From contig CM065891.1 in assembly GCA_033439255.1 (NCBI GenBank), positions 62,001 through 126,000 on the forward strand: a DNA stretch of 64,000 nucleotides, read 5' to 3'. Positions within the stretch are counted from its first letter, which is position 1. The number at the start of each line of letters is the position of its first letter. The notes under the pieces were generated by a model, which searched no databases, was not told the origin of the DNA, and saw only the letters and a list, made by a program, of their open reading frames with translations. A program made the translations under genes and the position numbers. The DNA is from Hericium rajendrae (Eukaryota; Basidiomycota; Agaricomycetes; Russulales; Hericiaceae). This document shows positions 32,439 to 44,289 of this stretch, piece by piece.

Positions 32439-34400
32439 ATGTCTGACGGTACAATGCAAGTCTGCTCTCGATCCGTTGTCCATGAATGGTAGTGTCTCAC
32501 ATCCCTGTTACAGGATCCCCACGCACACCGACCCGCATGATATCGAGCGAGAGCGACGTCGGCTGGACAAATTAATAAAAAATGTAGATGGAGAGCTCAT
32601 TGCTGTCCGCGCCTGTGGCAACGACCCGCATGGCATGGGGGACGTCATCCGAAGACTGAGGACGGACCGCACTGCCATCTGCACCAAGCGAAATACACTA
32701 TCACCTCTTGCCTGCATCCCCATTGAATTGCAAAATCGTATCTTGCACTTCTGCGCTGCTAACGAGCCAGCATCCATGAAAGGCCTGGGGTGGCTTCACA
32801 TCACGCATACCTGCACCTTTCTCCGAGTCGCCGCATTACAGGATGGCAGCCTGTGGACAAATATTTGCACGGGATTATCTCAGCCCTGGAGAGAAGCCCT
32901 GGTGGAACGCTCCCACTCACTGCCCCTGTCCTACAGGGATGTATATTGGAGGCATAACATCCCCACCCCGCATACCGTTGCACTCCTGGCGCAATGCATG
33001 CGTCGCATCCGCCATCTTTCCCTTGTCAACTTTATCTCAGGTTCCTTCAACCTGATTCGATCCCTGGTCCATCCGGCGCCGATCTTGGAATCGGTATTTC
33101 TTGCAGTCCGGTTACGGAGCGGCCGTGTGGGTATCCTCCCCGCAGACCTCTTTGAAGAGCAAGCGCCTTCGCTCCGCATGATGACGCTACATTACCTTGT
33201 CCCGACATGGTCCGCATCATTCATGCGCAACCTCACCAAATTGCACATAAATAATCACTTCACGTCAATTTCCGACGTTATGAACATTGATTCTGAACAT
33301 GATGGCATTCCCTACGCTGAATCCGAGCATGAGCCACCCCCTGCTGCTGGTCCATCCCCCGAGAAGGCCTTTCTCGATCTCATCCTTGCTTTATCGCAAA
33401 TGTATGCACTAGAGACATTGTTCATGTCTCACTGCTTCCCTTCCCAGCCTGACCCCCCTCCGGACGTGCCCATGGTCCAACTGACTTGTCTCCGTCACTT
33501 CACATGTGAATCAAACTCATTCCTCCACATCGGCAATGTCATCCAGCATGTCCACATACCTCCCTTATGCGATGTCTTCATCCTAGGCTATGCCCCTGAG
33601 GTGGACGATTTTTCCACCGTGACCCATTTTCTCAATAACCATGTTGCACCTTATCCTATGACGATGCGAGTCAAGCCTGTCTCGTCATCTGAGTCCTGGG
33701 ACCTGTCTTTCTGGGCCGATGTCCCTCTCCCTCAAGACACGGACTATCCCCCTGGCAGTGCAGATATCCCGTGCGCACGTGTGGTCGCCCATGTCGCCCG
33801 CGGGAGGTCTGAGGGAGTATTGCACAGGCACCTCCTCGAGCCCTTGGACCATTGTCCAAGCCCAGAGACTAAGGTCTCCATCCGACACCTGATCGTGGAG
33901 TCCGGCAAGGATCACGGTTTAAACTGGGCCCGCAAGTCCGGCCACGAGAACCTGCAGTCGAGCAACTGGATCTCCCATTTTGCCAGTTACACCAATATTC
34001 ACACTGTATCCGTCAAGGGCGACGTTGGCCGCACATTATGCATGGCACTTGCTGCCCCCTGCTCGTACATGCCGAAGCTAGAGCACGATGAAGTCCAAGA
34101 AACGATACCCCCGGACTTCCCGCATCTCTTCAGAAATGTCACCCAAATCCATTTTTCAGAAGTGGATTTTGACACTGAGCATCCGAGGATTGAAAACCGT
34201 GAATTCTTTGCCCTCGTCCTTCTTACGCTGTTGGCTACATTCTCAAGCAATCCCTGGCCTATCGCCATGCAGCGCTTGGGACACGGCTCACTCTCGTTAT
34301 GCAGAACTGTGCAATCACAGTCAGCCAGGTGGAGGCCTTGCGAACCCTTGCGGATGTGGAATGGGACTCTGTGCAGTCTCCGTTGACAGCAGAGGATTAG
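32439..34400 (+). CDS. F-box protein, probable frameshift near the 3' end
   Basis: Exon 1 is tiny (32439-32455, MSDGTM), with a GC-AG intron (32456-32513) exactly like the left-edge gene; exon 2 reads IPTHTDPHDIERERRRLDK. The F-box follows: LSPLACIPIELQNRILHFC and LGWLHITHTCTFLRVAALQD. The rest is a leucine-rich C-terminal body (LADLFEEQAPSL-type repeats) as in other Agaricomycete F-box proteins, presumed to bind ubiquitination targets. Near 34231 the expected sequence moves to another frame: GYILKQSLAYRHAALGTRLT, then LVMQNCAITVSQVEALRTLA, ending at 34400. The original frame ends at 34386 in unrelated sequence. Either a recent single-base change or a sequence error. Confidence 0.7.
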
Positions 34401-35179
34401 GGGGGATGAGGAAGTTACAGGGGAGCCCGGCTTGCATTATGCAATCCCGTGACCGCATGTACCTGTACCTCATGTGTCGTCTTGTCATTTTGCTGGATCG
34501 AATGTCATCTGTGATTATTCACCCTGTTACCAAAAGGACCTCCATTCTGGCTTATGATGCAAATGATGATATACACCTCCCTCGGACCCGACGGTTGACG
34601 CTATCCTATCATTTGAATCCGAAATCGTACATGGTCCGGTTATTGTCCCCCAGCGATTGCAATGTCCATTACCACTTCCCAGGTACACCCTTACCGGACT
34701 GAAACATCCAGTGCGATGGAGCTATATCATCCCCAGTCATACCAGTACCGCACCGGGGTATGATTCCCTAGCTATGCCAATCTCTATAACCAATTCTCTG
34801 GCATCAATTTCTACGGTTCCACTGGGTCATTATGGTGGATGCGACACCGTGGCAGATCGAAGGACTCGGGCGATGTTCTAGATGGTGACTGAGTCAGTGG
34901 GATCCTGTCCGGAAAGCCGGAATGGTCTGCCGGATCTGGCCATGCTTCCGAAAGAATGGTTCTCTGGGACAAGCCGCTTACCGAGCGTCGTTCTAGACAT
35001 GATGCTGGGGTGGCCTACATCCGAAGACAGTTGCCGTCCGGAGGAGTGTTTGCATGTCGGATCAGCTCCGGCTAGGACTAGGACCCTGACATAAGATGAC
35101 CCGCAGCATGTCCCATTGCAATCTAAGGATAGCGTCCAAGCCTTCTAATAAGTTGACTGAGTCTACCAGAATATTTTAG
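34401..35179. other. Intergenic stretch, nothing recognised
   Basis: Short open frames only (for example 34657-34881) with no recognisable domain. It separates the F-box gene from the 3' end of the minus-strand gene at 35180. Confidence 0.4.
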
Positions 35180-35690
35180 CTACTGCTCTTCATAGAAAAG
35201 CTCCGAGGTTTTCTGTAATTGAATATGGAGCTCGATGAGCTCCCGCAATTCCTCCGTCTTCCACGCAATCAAGCGACGCAAAACGCCAATTTCTTCTAAT
35301 CGGCTCGGTCTGCTCAGTTGAGTCCAGTGTGAAGGGTAGGCGCTCACCGGTCAGGACCTGGTGCTGCCAGGCCTTCCTGTCCGGTTCTGACGGAAGGGTC
35401 AATGTCGACGTAATACAGAGCCACTGTACCAATGATGAAGATGCGGCTCTATAGCGTAATGATGAAACTTGCCTCAGGTGGGGTGATATCAGAATCATTC
35501 TGGCTCGAGGACAGAAAAGATGAATTCTGTCCAGGCTGATGGGACTCGGTTGAGACATGGTTCCGGCGGTTTGGCGACTGGCGCGAAGCAAGGGTGGAGT
35601 CCTGTACATGCAACACAAGGAGGCAGGAGCAATGGAGTCCAAAAAGAGACATGTTTAAGTGGACTAATAGTGACAGGTTTACAAGTGCAT
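35180..35690 (-). CDS. Coiled-coil hypothetical gene, paralogue of the gene split by A
   Basis: Read on minus: an N-terminal S/Q/N-rich acidic part (SSFLSSSQNDSDITPPE), an intron, ALYYVDIDPSVRTGQEGLAA, a second intron (GTGAGCGC to CTGAGCAG), then PSRLEEIGVLRRLIAWKTEE and LRELIELHIQLQKTSELFYE with a stop at 35180-35182. The last two exons join in one frame with good splice sites. The first exon and start are uncertain. Like the gene at 15044-1345 it ends in a coiled coil and stands head to head with a cysteine-knuckle gene, so the pair is a repeated module. No family known. Confidence 0.4.
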
Positions 35691-35951
35691 TCTAACCTTG
35701 TTCAGGACTGTTTGTTTTGTGGTATTGTCAGACATATTGTTTTGAGAGGACAAGAACAGGACAAGCAGACGGGACCCAGTAAAGGCGTTCTCGGTCTGCA
35801 TGGAGGTGTCGCCAATATGTTGTCACAGTCACGCATCACGGTCACCTCGGATCGCCCATCCAGCGGCTATTGCCGGATGCTGTGTCTGCCAGCACAGTTG
35901 TACTGTTCCCCCTCCCACGCTCACTTCGTTGACATTGTTCGCCCACCCGGT

Positions 35952-37810
35952 ATGACTACTACTTCAGAACTCCTCGGCAACCTTCAATTGCACGAGGCCC
36001 GTGTGGGGTGTGCCCTGGTCGCTTTGAAGAAGGCCATTGAGATTCAGCCGATGTCGAACAAGCGCCGGGAGTGGTGGCACCGCCGATTGTTGAAAGAATG
36101 TGTAAGTTCTGTTCTAGCTTTTAGCTTGTACATTTAGCTTACTGGGGTCATGTTGTTAGGACACAGCGTCTTGCATCATTCAAATGCTCAAAGGGATGGA
36201 CAAGAACAAGACATTCGCATTACCCCCGCTGATCCAGAGTGTTGGCAGGAATTTGGTTGGTCTCATAAGGGCGAAGAGATTGTTGGATCCGAAGACCTTC
36301 GTGGGCACGGTGGACTCCTTTTCGGAGGGGAGGGATGATTGGTCGAAGTGTGTGGGGAGAATTCCATTGTCAGAGCGTTGGTGGGTTTCAGAAGATTTGG
36401 ATCACAACACAACCGTGCCCTCCCCCTCCCCCCCAGTCCCGGGAACATCACGTGGGGCCACAGAACGCCTTCCTACCGAGTCTGTGCGGTCTGCTGAGTC
36501 CGTTGACGGTGGAAAGACACCTGCTGCATCAACCAGCAGACCGATCCGACCCCCTGCTGTACAATCCGCGGGACATGCCATCTTAGCAACGACTGAAATG
36601 GCCGTTAAGCCTGTTGGTTTCACATCTGCACCCCATCCGGCACCACTAAGCACTACTCAGAGCGCAACAACTGATGATCCTCTGGAGAGAAACGAGCAGA
36701 GGCCATCCGGATCTTCGATCACATTTACAGAAGACCGCCGCATCCCAGCCCAGATTCCCTCTGGAGCTCCAACGACCCTGGCCCTGACTGCGCCGGCTCC
36801 ACCAGTCCAGTCCGGCCTCCAAGTCGCACATAATGAACAGCTCGATGTGGTTATGGCAGGCAGTCCGGGGGATCAGGAACTGGACCGACCCCATCACGCC
36901 GAAGCGGAGAGCTCTCCGGACGTGCAGGATCCTCCTGCAGGTAACGGAGCGGGAAAGAAGGGTAAAGGGAGTCCTATGCCCGATGGGCCCCCAGACGACC
37001 TACCTGTAGTGGTAAGCATATCTGCCTTTCTCTTGTTTGTTCCTGCATGCTAAAGTCTTCATTCAGTCCCCACCTTGTTCCCCCTGTAGTCGAAAGGGTA
37101 CTCGATGCGTACGGTCTGAAAATTCGAATGGAGCATGCTGGTGGTGTTGGAAACGCCGGGCTAAGTGTCCCTTGGCAGGTGGGCGGGGCAAGACCTGTAG
37201 AACAGGCAAGAGAGGTTCCGACGGAGAAGGCGGGGAGCGGGAAGCCGGGGAGCAAGCGGCAGAACGAGCTACCAACGTCTCGGGATGGAAACGTAAAGGT
37301 AATCCACTCCATCGCCGAGAGTATGGGGGCTCATTAACCATATTTCTAGGCCCTCCGAAGTCTGCGGAATATGTTGTCACGGACGACGATGGAGCAGAAC
37401 CAATTCCTGCTGCACCTCCTGTGGGGAAGAAACCCCGCACGCTGCCCCCACATCACCCGGACCGAGAGGGTAGTCCGTCTGCAGCTAGAGGATTGCCAGG
37501 CGCCAAGAACAGCTCTAATAGTCGTGTCACTCTGACCAGTGATGTGAGCTTGCACTCAATTCGGGACCTCGCACAATGCTCATGGTCAACGGCGCAGTCT
37601 CTCCAAAGCCAGGTTGATGACCTCAAGGAGGAAGTGTGCAAGCTCCGAGGGCTCATCAAGACTCACGCACGTGACAACAGTTTGGGGCAGCAGCGCCTGG
37701 AGGAGGACTACGTTGTGCTGCAGGGCCAGATGCGAAACCTCCAGGTGGACCAGAACACGTTGAAGGACCAGGTGGCACACGTCACAAGGATCCAGGTCGA
37801 GAGTGCGTAG
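35952..37810 (+). CDS. Cysteine-knuckle companion protein, copy 2
   Basis: Start at 35952 (MTTTSELLGNLQLHEARVGC), end at 37810 (TRIQVESA). N-terminal part: NKRREWWHRRLLKECDTASC, FALPPLIQSVGRNLVGLIRA, LLDPKTFVGTVDSF and LSERWWVSEDL, matching the pattern in the gene at 15533. A long proline/serine/threonine-rich linker follows (36400-36950). The knuckle is CSPCSRKGTRCVRSENSNGA followed by CWWCWKRRAKC, two C-x2-C-type pairs like a zinc knuckle or Zn-cluster. A C-terminal coiled coil (SLQSQVDDLKEEVCKLRGLI) ends the protein. Introns at about 36101-36162, 37012-37068 and 37295-37350. No known function. The better preserved of the two copies, with no disabling change seen. Confidence 0.55.
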
Positions 37811-37984
37811 TCACAGTCAGTTCCTCATTATTTACATTTTATTTAGTCAGGCATGGATTCTCGTGCGCGTTTATCAGTAGTTCCCTTCATCGTGTGGATA
37901 GTCCGGCTGAGAAAGTAGTAGTCCGCAGACAATACAATTGTATTCTGATTCTCGTATACCGGTCCATTGCACGCTGAAACCGGT

Positions 37985-38140
37985 TGGCCCAAGTCCGTTG
38001 AGTGAATCCGAATCTGCAGCCAGATTTGAGCATAAGTCCGAGGCCTAAGGATCTGAGAATCTGAAATTCCGAGTCCGAATCCGAACCCTAGTCCGAATAA
38101 TATAAGTCCGAATCCGAGTCCGAGTCCGAGTCCGAATGTG
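37985..38140. repeat. Simple repeat of GAGTCC/GAATCC hexamers
   Basis: Scattered AGTCCGAATCCGAG units become a perfect hexamer run at about 38110-38132. Confidence 0.75.
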
Positions 38141-38199
38141 CATGCAGTGGTCCGAGACCGGGCTGGTGAATCCGGACAGGGACGAGGCCAGTTGAGCTG

Positions 38200-38410
38200 G
38201 GCCGTAGTTTGCGAGGCATTAAATATGGGTGACCGAGCTGCACCGTAAACTGCGGTACATATCTATGCAAGCCGACCCGTAACCTACGGTCTATTCCCAA
38301 ATCCAGCTGGTTCGTGGCTTACGGACCAAAAACGGTGATTCCAGCTGGCTTTGACCAGTCCGTAACTTACGGCCTTAGGCCACTTTTGTCTGGCCCGTAG
38401 GTTGCGGCGA
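38200..38410. repeat. Row of six near-palindromes (CCGTAA..TTACGG type)
   Basis: Copies at about 38202, 38243, 38276, 38311, 38359 and 38396; best forms CCGTAACCTACGG and CCGTAACTTACGG. Spacing is 33-48 bp. Such rows occur as transposase-binding subterminal repeats and as transcription-factor site clusters; I cannot tell which this is. Confidence 0.6.
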
Positions 38411-38980
38411 AAGTCAATGTATTGTGTGCATATCCAGGCGTATGTCGGTCGTCATCTTCTGAAAGTAGCTATCCGTGAGCAACGAACAGGGTGCAGATCC
38501 CCATAACAATTGGCACGATAAGTATATTGGCATGTGATGCCAATGCGGAGGATAAAGCCGGTGGAGCTCTGAAACTAAGCTTGTGAATCTTCCTTCCTTC
38601 TCGAGTTCGCCGTCACCGTGAGGAGCAAGCGCTGGGGAGTGCGATCGCAGGTCTAGATCTTATCTTATCGTTAATGCAATCTCTGATCTTATCTGACATT
38701 CACAAGCCGCCGGTGTGCTCTCGTTCACCATCGCGATATGAATCTCCCGCCTACAAGGTACAGGTTGCTTTATCTTTCATAACTTATCAACTTTGTAGAC
38801 AACGAGGTGGACATTCAGGGCAATTGTACGGTATAGCCCGTATATCAGAGTGAGTACTTCTAGCATTGAGTCATGTTGAAGGCGCTAGCTGACTACTTCG
38901 CCGAGATACAGTCACACGAGCAGACGATTGTAATCCACTGTGTAAACAGCCCATATCGACCAAGTTCGCCCGCTGTCGTC
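38411..38980. other. Upstream region of the nicotinamide riboside kinase gene
   Basis: Contains no gene I can support. An alternative in-frame ATG at 38873 would add 36 residues to the kinase; the ATG at 38981 has the better context (GTCATGG). Confidence 0.35.
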
Positions 38981-40222
38981 ATGGCCGCTACACCACCGTC
39001 TCATTCACCATCGCCATGCCCACTTCCTGTGCAGAACGCAGACGGCAGCATCCCGCCGCCAGAAGAGGGCGACAAGCCCTTGAAGACGCGCGTTATCCTG
39101 GTCGGCATCGGGTTAGTGCGCTCTCTTACGCGATCAGCACAAAAAGAAGACAATTGGTTGACGAGGGGCGGTTCACTTGACTGAATAGGGGCGCGACGTG
39201 TTCGGGAAAGACGACGCTCGCGAAGCACCTGAGAAACATCCTGCCCAACAGCTTCATTATCCACCAAGATGTAATCATGTCTCCTTATTCCATCCTGGTT
39301 CATCTAACCACCAATTCCTTGAATAGGACTTTGCACCGGTACGTTTGTCCGTGGGTGCCCACAATCTGCGCCTCACCAGCCTCACAGCCCCAAGAAACGC
39401 TCCCCGTCGTCATGGGATGGCAGGATTGGGACACCCCGCCTACGGCGATCGACTGGCCGCGCTTCCGCGCCTTTCTGCACACCGTGAAGACGACTGCATC
39501 GATCCCCGCGGCTCACTCTTCTCATGACCACCTGAACGAGCAGAAGAAGGTGGCCGTGGAAGACGCAGTCGCGCAGCGCTGGCAGCAATATTTCGAGCAG
39601 GCGGAGGGGCGCGCGGAGGCGGAGGGTGCACGCATCGTATGGGGTCTCGTGGACGGATTCTTGCTGTACTGGGATCCGGTGCGTGTTGCCTGATCGGCGG
39701 GGTGGGCCGGACTGATGGTACTGCAGGAGGTCATCGCGGCGCTCGACGCGAAGTTCTTCCTCCGGGTGCCGTACGAGACGCTGGTGGAGCGACGGGAGGC
39801 GCGACAGGGCTATTACACTGCAGGTAGGCTCGCCGCATCTCACAATCAGCACGCGAGCGCTCATTGTGACTCCGTCTCCCTTTTTTGTGCTTGCACACAT
39901 TTCTGCTACGCCGCACGCCTGGTTTACCTTGGAGAACAATTCAACAAAGAGGGTGCCTATTGGCGCGATCCACCGCACTACTTCGAGAAGCTCGTATATC
40001 CCGCCTACGTAAAGGCGCACAAACACCTCTTCGAGGTTCGTGACATCGCTGCTCAAATATGTCCGCTGCATCTTGACGCGCTCTTAGAATGGCGACATCG
40101 ACCATGGTGTTACGAATTTGCCTGGACTGGAGGTGATCGATGCACTGGATCTCCCGATGAACGACATCGTGGATAGATGTTGTGGACATCTCAAAGATAC
40201 CTTGGCGAGGGCCGCCCCATGA
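38981..40222 (+). CDS. NRK1: Nicotinamide riboside kinase
   Basis: This kinase phosphorylates nicotinamide riboside to NMN in NAD+ salvage. The P-loop spans an intron: VGIG / GATCSGKTTLAKHL. Then SFIIHQDDFAPP, VVMGWQDWDTPPTAIDWPRF, HDHLNEQK, IVWGLVDGFLLYWDPEVIAA, KFFLRVPYETLVERREARQG and YWRDPPHYFEKLVYPAYVKA follow family order, with substrate Asp residues and the lid arginines present. The last intron (GTTCGTGA to CTCTTAG) gives the C-terminus NGDIDHGVTNLPGLEVIDAL, stop at 40220-40222. Six introns. The N-terminus has about 40 extra residues compared with usual NRK1. Product about 300 residues, cytosolic. This marks the start of the ordinary host genome in the window. Confidence 0.85.
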
Positions 40223-42460
40223 GGTTGGTCGTGTGTGTGGCGGTTTGCTCGATACTAGACGGACCTGGTAATGGAAATTGAACACTGATCTTTGGAACTT
40301 CGGGAGGTGGCATTTTCTGGCCTGTTTGTTTCATTATACAGTACATAAGCGCAGCTAATCATCGTGTGATGTGGCCTCATACCCTGTCGACCTGACTCTA
40401 CACCAACTCGCATGCTGTTATGGGCGCGCTTCGAGTAGGAACCTACTTCAGTAGTACATAACTCAGTAAGTCTTCCTGGTCTTTATATCGCCACGGACTG
40501 ACGTGTATTTAACACCACAGCTAACCTTTCGTATGTCAGCTTCCGTGCAGCAGCGCTTACGCCGTTCCTTCTCTGTTTCAATGCTTTCGGTCGCGATCAT
40601 ATGTAATGTCTTCCCACAAACACTCCAGGTTAACCCCTCCTTCTGCCCAGGTATATGAGCCAGTACCCTGTCGTGATGCCGAGACCCCAATGGCACTCAC
40701 ACGTCCGACAATGGATCATTGCAGGCAAAGGACGCGGCTGTGATCGATTCACGCAGGTCGTAGAGGTGCATTGATGTGGTATGGACATGCTTCCTGGACT
40801 GCTCTTTATATGATGTGTACCATACCTGGCTCGTGGACATGAGGTATTGGACTGCATCACAATTTGAGTGACTTAGGATATCGGATAACCCACGTCTTGA
40901 CATCACCGTAGGGCACAGGGCAGCATGCCTGCGCAGAGACGCGAGGCTAATTACGAGCATCTGAACTTTGAATATCCGCGCGAACGTGAGTCGAATACAA
41001 CGGAGAAACCCACTTAGCGACAGGCGTGGTAATGAGCATCCACTTACTGACCGACTGTCAATGCATACGATGTGTGCAATCGGCATTAGGGCGGAGGTCT
41101 GAGGCTGCCAGAAGCAGACACAACTCGCTCACTGCTGTGCTGTAGACTGGTGACCGAGTCTCTAGAACACAACGAGGCGGGGAGGGTTGTAGCTGTGCTG
41201 ACTTTCGGGGCCTTCGCATCGAAGGACCAGTGGACTGCAGCCGGTTTAGAATCCTATCGCCTTACGGACTGATGGAGAGGGTGGCCCGGGTCACATCTGT
41301 GAATGGCTGTCAACTCGATGCAAAAATAGCGCAGACCAGTACGCGCACATGTACACGGCCAGCTCCGTCCAGTCGCATGACCGCAACAGATGCCTTTTCG
41401 AACGCGCGAAGCTGTGCAATGCGGGCTGCGAAATGGAACGAAAGACCAAGTTAGACGGAGTTGCATGTGCCTTCATGATGGAAGAACCAATCATATAGGC
41501 GACCATCGACCTGGAAGGCGTTTTCAGGGCATGTTGCGGAAGCAGAAGCGATCGATTCCGTTGTAGGTGGGGTGTCACATTGACTCTGACGATGATTGCT
41601 TTATGGTGTCCATCCTGGTCGAGATGCGGCATGTCAACACCGCTTATCGGTGACGACTCGGATAAGGCGACGACGTAGCACAATAGATGGAGGAATTGGG
41701 CTGAACAGGGAGTTCCTGGCGAAAGCTGTAGCCTCGGAAACGAATTGACGGTAGGAAAGAGATCTGGAACGGGATCTGCAGAGTGTGGGGTAAGGTGTGG
41801 GGAAAATTAAGTCCATTTTGATTTTGATAAACGGCCCCCGAAACACTCCTTACCTGCAGACAACTTCCGTCTGATCATGTTCTCGAGATCGATATGAACA
41901 TTGCATGCCTCTCCAACTCGACGTTCAGTGCTATGAATACTTCAAGTTCTCAAGATCAAGATAACTTTGAGCGTAAGTGTCGCTTCAAGTGATTATGCCG
42001 ATTGGTCGTGTGGAAGAAAACCTCACGATACACAGGCTACTATCGCTATTCCTGTCTCTATGTTCTGCTAGGAGAGAATGTCTCACCAGGTCACCAAATC
42101 AGCTTCTAGACGTACAGGCGACGCGTATGTATCCGGCGGATCTTCGATATCCAGACCAGATGAAGCCACGCTGAAAGAGTTTAGCTTGTAGATCAGGCCG
42201 GCGACGGCACCAGAGCTTCTTCAATCGATGGCCAGGAATTACTTACAAAAACAAGTCTCAGTCCCGCTGAGAAAGCGTCGCAAGGGATGGAGAAATGAAT
42301 GTCATGACCAGCAGCGACCAGCCGGCCGGGGTCCCTCCTTGGTTTCAATTACACAGCGCCAATCATTCACGCCTGTTCAGTAGGTAAGGTCCTCGGCATA
42401 ATGCCGAACCCGAGCGCGAGGGTGGAGAGCGTTCCCCCGTGCGGCCCCGTCTGTGCGACA
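40223..42460. other. 2.2 kb stretch without a supportable gene
   Basis: Only short frames on both strands (longest about 130 codons at 41683-41291 minus) with no recognisable domain, no clear repeats and no terminal inverted repeats. It may hold decayed sequence or a long promoter of the transporter gene. Confidence 0.4.
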
Positions 42461-42466
42461 TATAAG
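42461..42466 (+). promoter_or_regulatory. TATA-like box of the transporter gene
   Basis: CATATAAGAA context, 86-91 bp upstream of the ATG at 42552. Confidence 0.4.
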
Positions 42467-42551
42467 AATGCACGCCTGACCAGCTTTCCGCGCGCGCTGA
42501 CGCTCTGATCTTTTGCCCTCCCCGCTCCTCATTTTTCCGAGCGCAGTCGAC

Positions 42552-44130
42552 ATGGCATTGGATCCCCCCAGCACGCTCAAACCCGCGGAGGTAGCGGTCG
42601 CGATGGTCGAGGCGGCGGTCATGAAGCACAACATGCGTTACGACAAGACATTCTTCAAAGCCGTGCGTGCTTTCTTTGGCGTTGGGACATGGCGTACTAA
42701 TACGGCAGAGCGCACAGTTCATGGCGGGCGTGATGCTCTCGTTCGGCGGGCTGCTCTCGGAGATTATACAGGGCGGCGCAGCAGGCCTCAACGCGAGCAA
42801 CCCTGGCATTGTCAAGGTGCTGGGCGGCTTCGTCTTCCCCGTGGGTTTGGTGATGTACGTGGCGCCCATTCGCGGCAGCGCGAGGACTGACGGGCGACAC
42901 GCGTAGGATCGTGCTGCAGGGCCAGGAATTGCTCACGAGCAACATGATGGTGTGCCGCGCGCCCGGCGCGTGTACTGCAGACTGACAGCTCCGCGACCCG
43001 TCAGGTCTTTCCCATGGCGTGCATCAAGGGCGCCGTCCCCTGGTGGGGTCTGCTTGTCAACTGGATAATCGGTGCGCCGCCTCATCTCCACGCTCCGAAC
43101 GCGGCTCACGATCCGCGGCAGTCACCTTCGGGAACCTCGTCGGCTGCCTGTTCTTCGCTGCTATTCTCGTCAAATGTGCGTCCGCGTGGTCTTGGAGCTG
43201 ACGGAATGACACGGTGACGTCTAACAGACACCGGCATCATCTCGACCGCGCCATACGACGCGTACGCGGTGACATTCGCGATGTGGGTCGCGCGCGGTCA
43301 GCGTGGCATGGATGGCCTGGCTGATGGCAAACTTTGTTATTCTTAGGCACAAGGCCAGCGACCCCGAATGGCACCAGATCTTCTTGCGTGGGATCGGATG
43401 CAACTGGCTCGTGAGCGTTGCGGTTTGGGTGCGTGTGCTGGCTCGCTGCGCTGTCTGCCTGTCTGACAGATCCGTAGCAAGCTGCAGGATCACGCGAGAC
43501 GATTTCGAAGGTATGGAGGGGTCCGAGTCCTGTCGTTGCTGAGTCTGAACACAGAGTGGCCACAGATCTTCGCGATTTGGATACCGATCTGGGTAAGGCT
43601 AATCTTAGTCGTTTCGGCGTTTCCGGGCTGCTGAACCCAAATCCTCAGATCTTCGTCTCGGCAGGATATGATCATGGTACGATCTTGCATGGCAGTGTAG
43701 CAGGAACCAGCAATGCTGAGATGCTGATTAGTTGTCGCCAACATGTTCTCTGTTCCCCTCGGCATCATGTTCCATGCGGACGTGAGCATGCAGCATCCTC
43801 CATGGACGGCATAAACTGACCTATCCCAGCTCACCACAGCAGAGTACATTCGGAAGTAAGCCGCACTTCAGCCCGTCCACCCCCTGTCCTGACATACCTG
43901 TCTGCAGATCTCTGATCGCATCATATATCGGCAACATCATCGGCGCGCTATTCGTCGCGCTGCCCGCCGTCTACTTCTACCTCGACGACTGGCGCGCGGC
44001 CGGGCTTGCAGACGCCGAGGCCGGCGAGGCGTTCTCCAACATGGAGGTCGAGCGCGTGAAGGTGTCCGAGGTGCGGTCGCAGACCAGCGACAATGGCAAA
44101 AGCAGCGATAGTGGCAAACGGGAGGATTAG
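42552..44130 (+). CDS. Formate/nitrite transporter (FNT) family protein
   Basis: A membrane channel of the FNT family moving small monovalent anions such as formate or nitrite. Start MALDPPSTLKPAEVAVAM at 42552, stop at 44130 after GKSSDSGKRED. Conserved segments in order: FMAGVMLSFGGLLSEIIQGG, GIVKVLGGFVFPVGLVM, IVLQGQELLTSNMMV, FPMACIKGAVPWWGLLVNWI, VTFGNLVGCLFFAAILVK, WHQIFLRGIGCNWLVSVAVW, QAAGSRETISK, IFAIWIPIW, IFVSAGYDH and SYIGNIIGALFVALPAVYFY. This gives six membrane helices and a hydrophilic C-tail. About ten very short introns, one with a classic TACTAAT branch site. No neighbour suggests nitrate assimilation, so the substrate is open. No defect seen. Confidence 0.85.
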
Positions 44131-44289
44131 ATGGTTAGTTGCCCGTAGCCATGCGCCGTAGCAATGGATACACTGGAACGATTTCTGTAGTTTTAGTTTG
44201 CAGGTAATGTGTACGATCGCACGCTTCGGTCTTCCGGCAGTGGGTCCAGACGTAGATTGCGCTCAGACAGAGCATGGAGCTGAGTGTTG

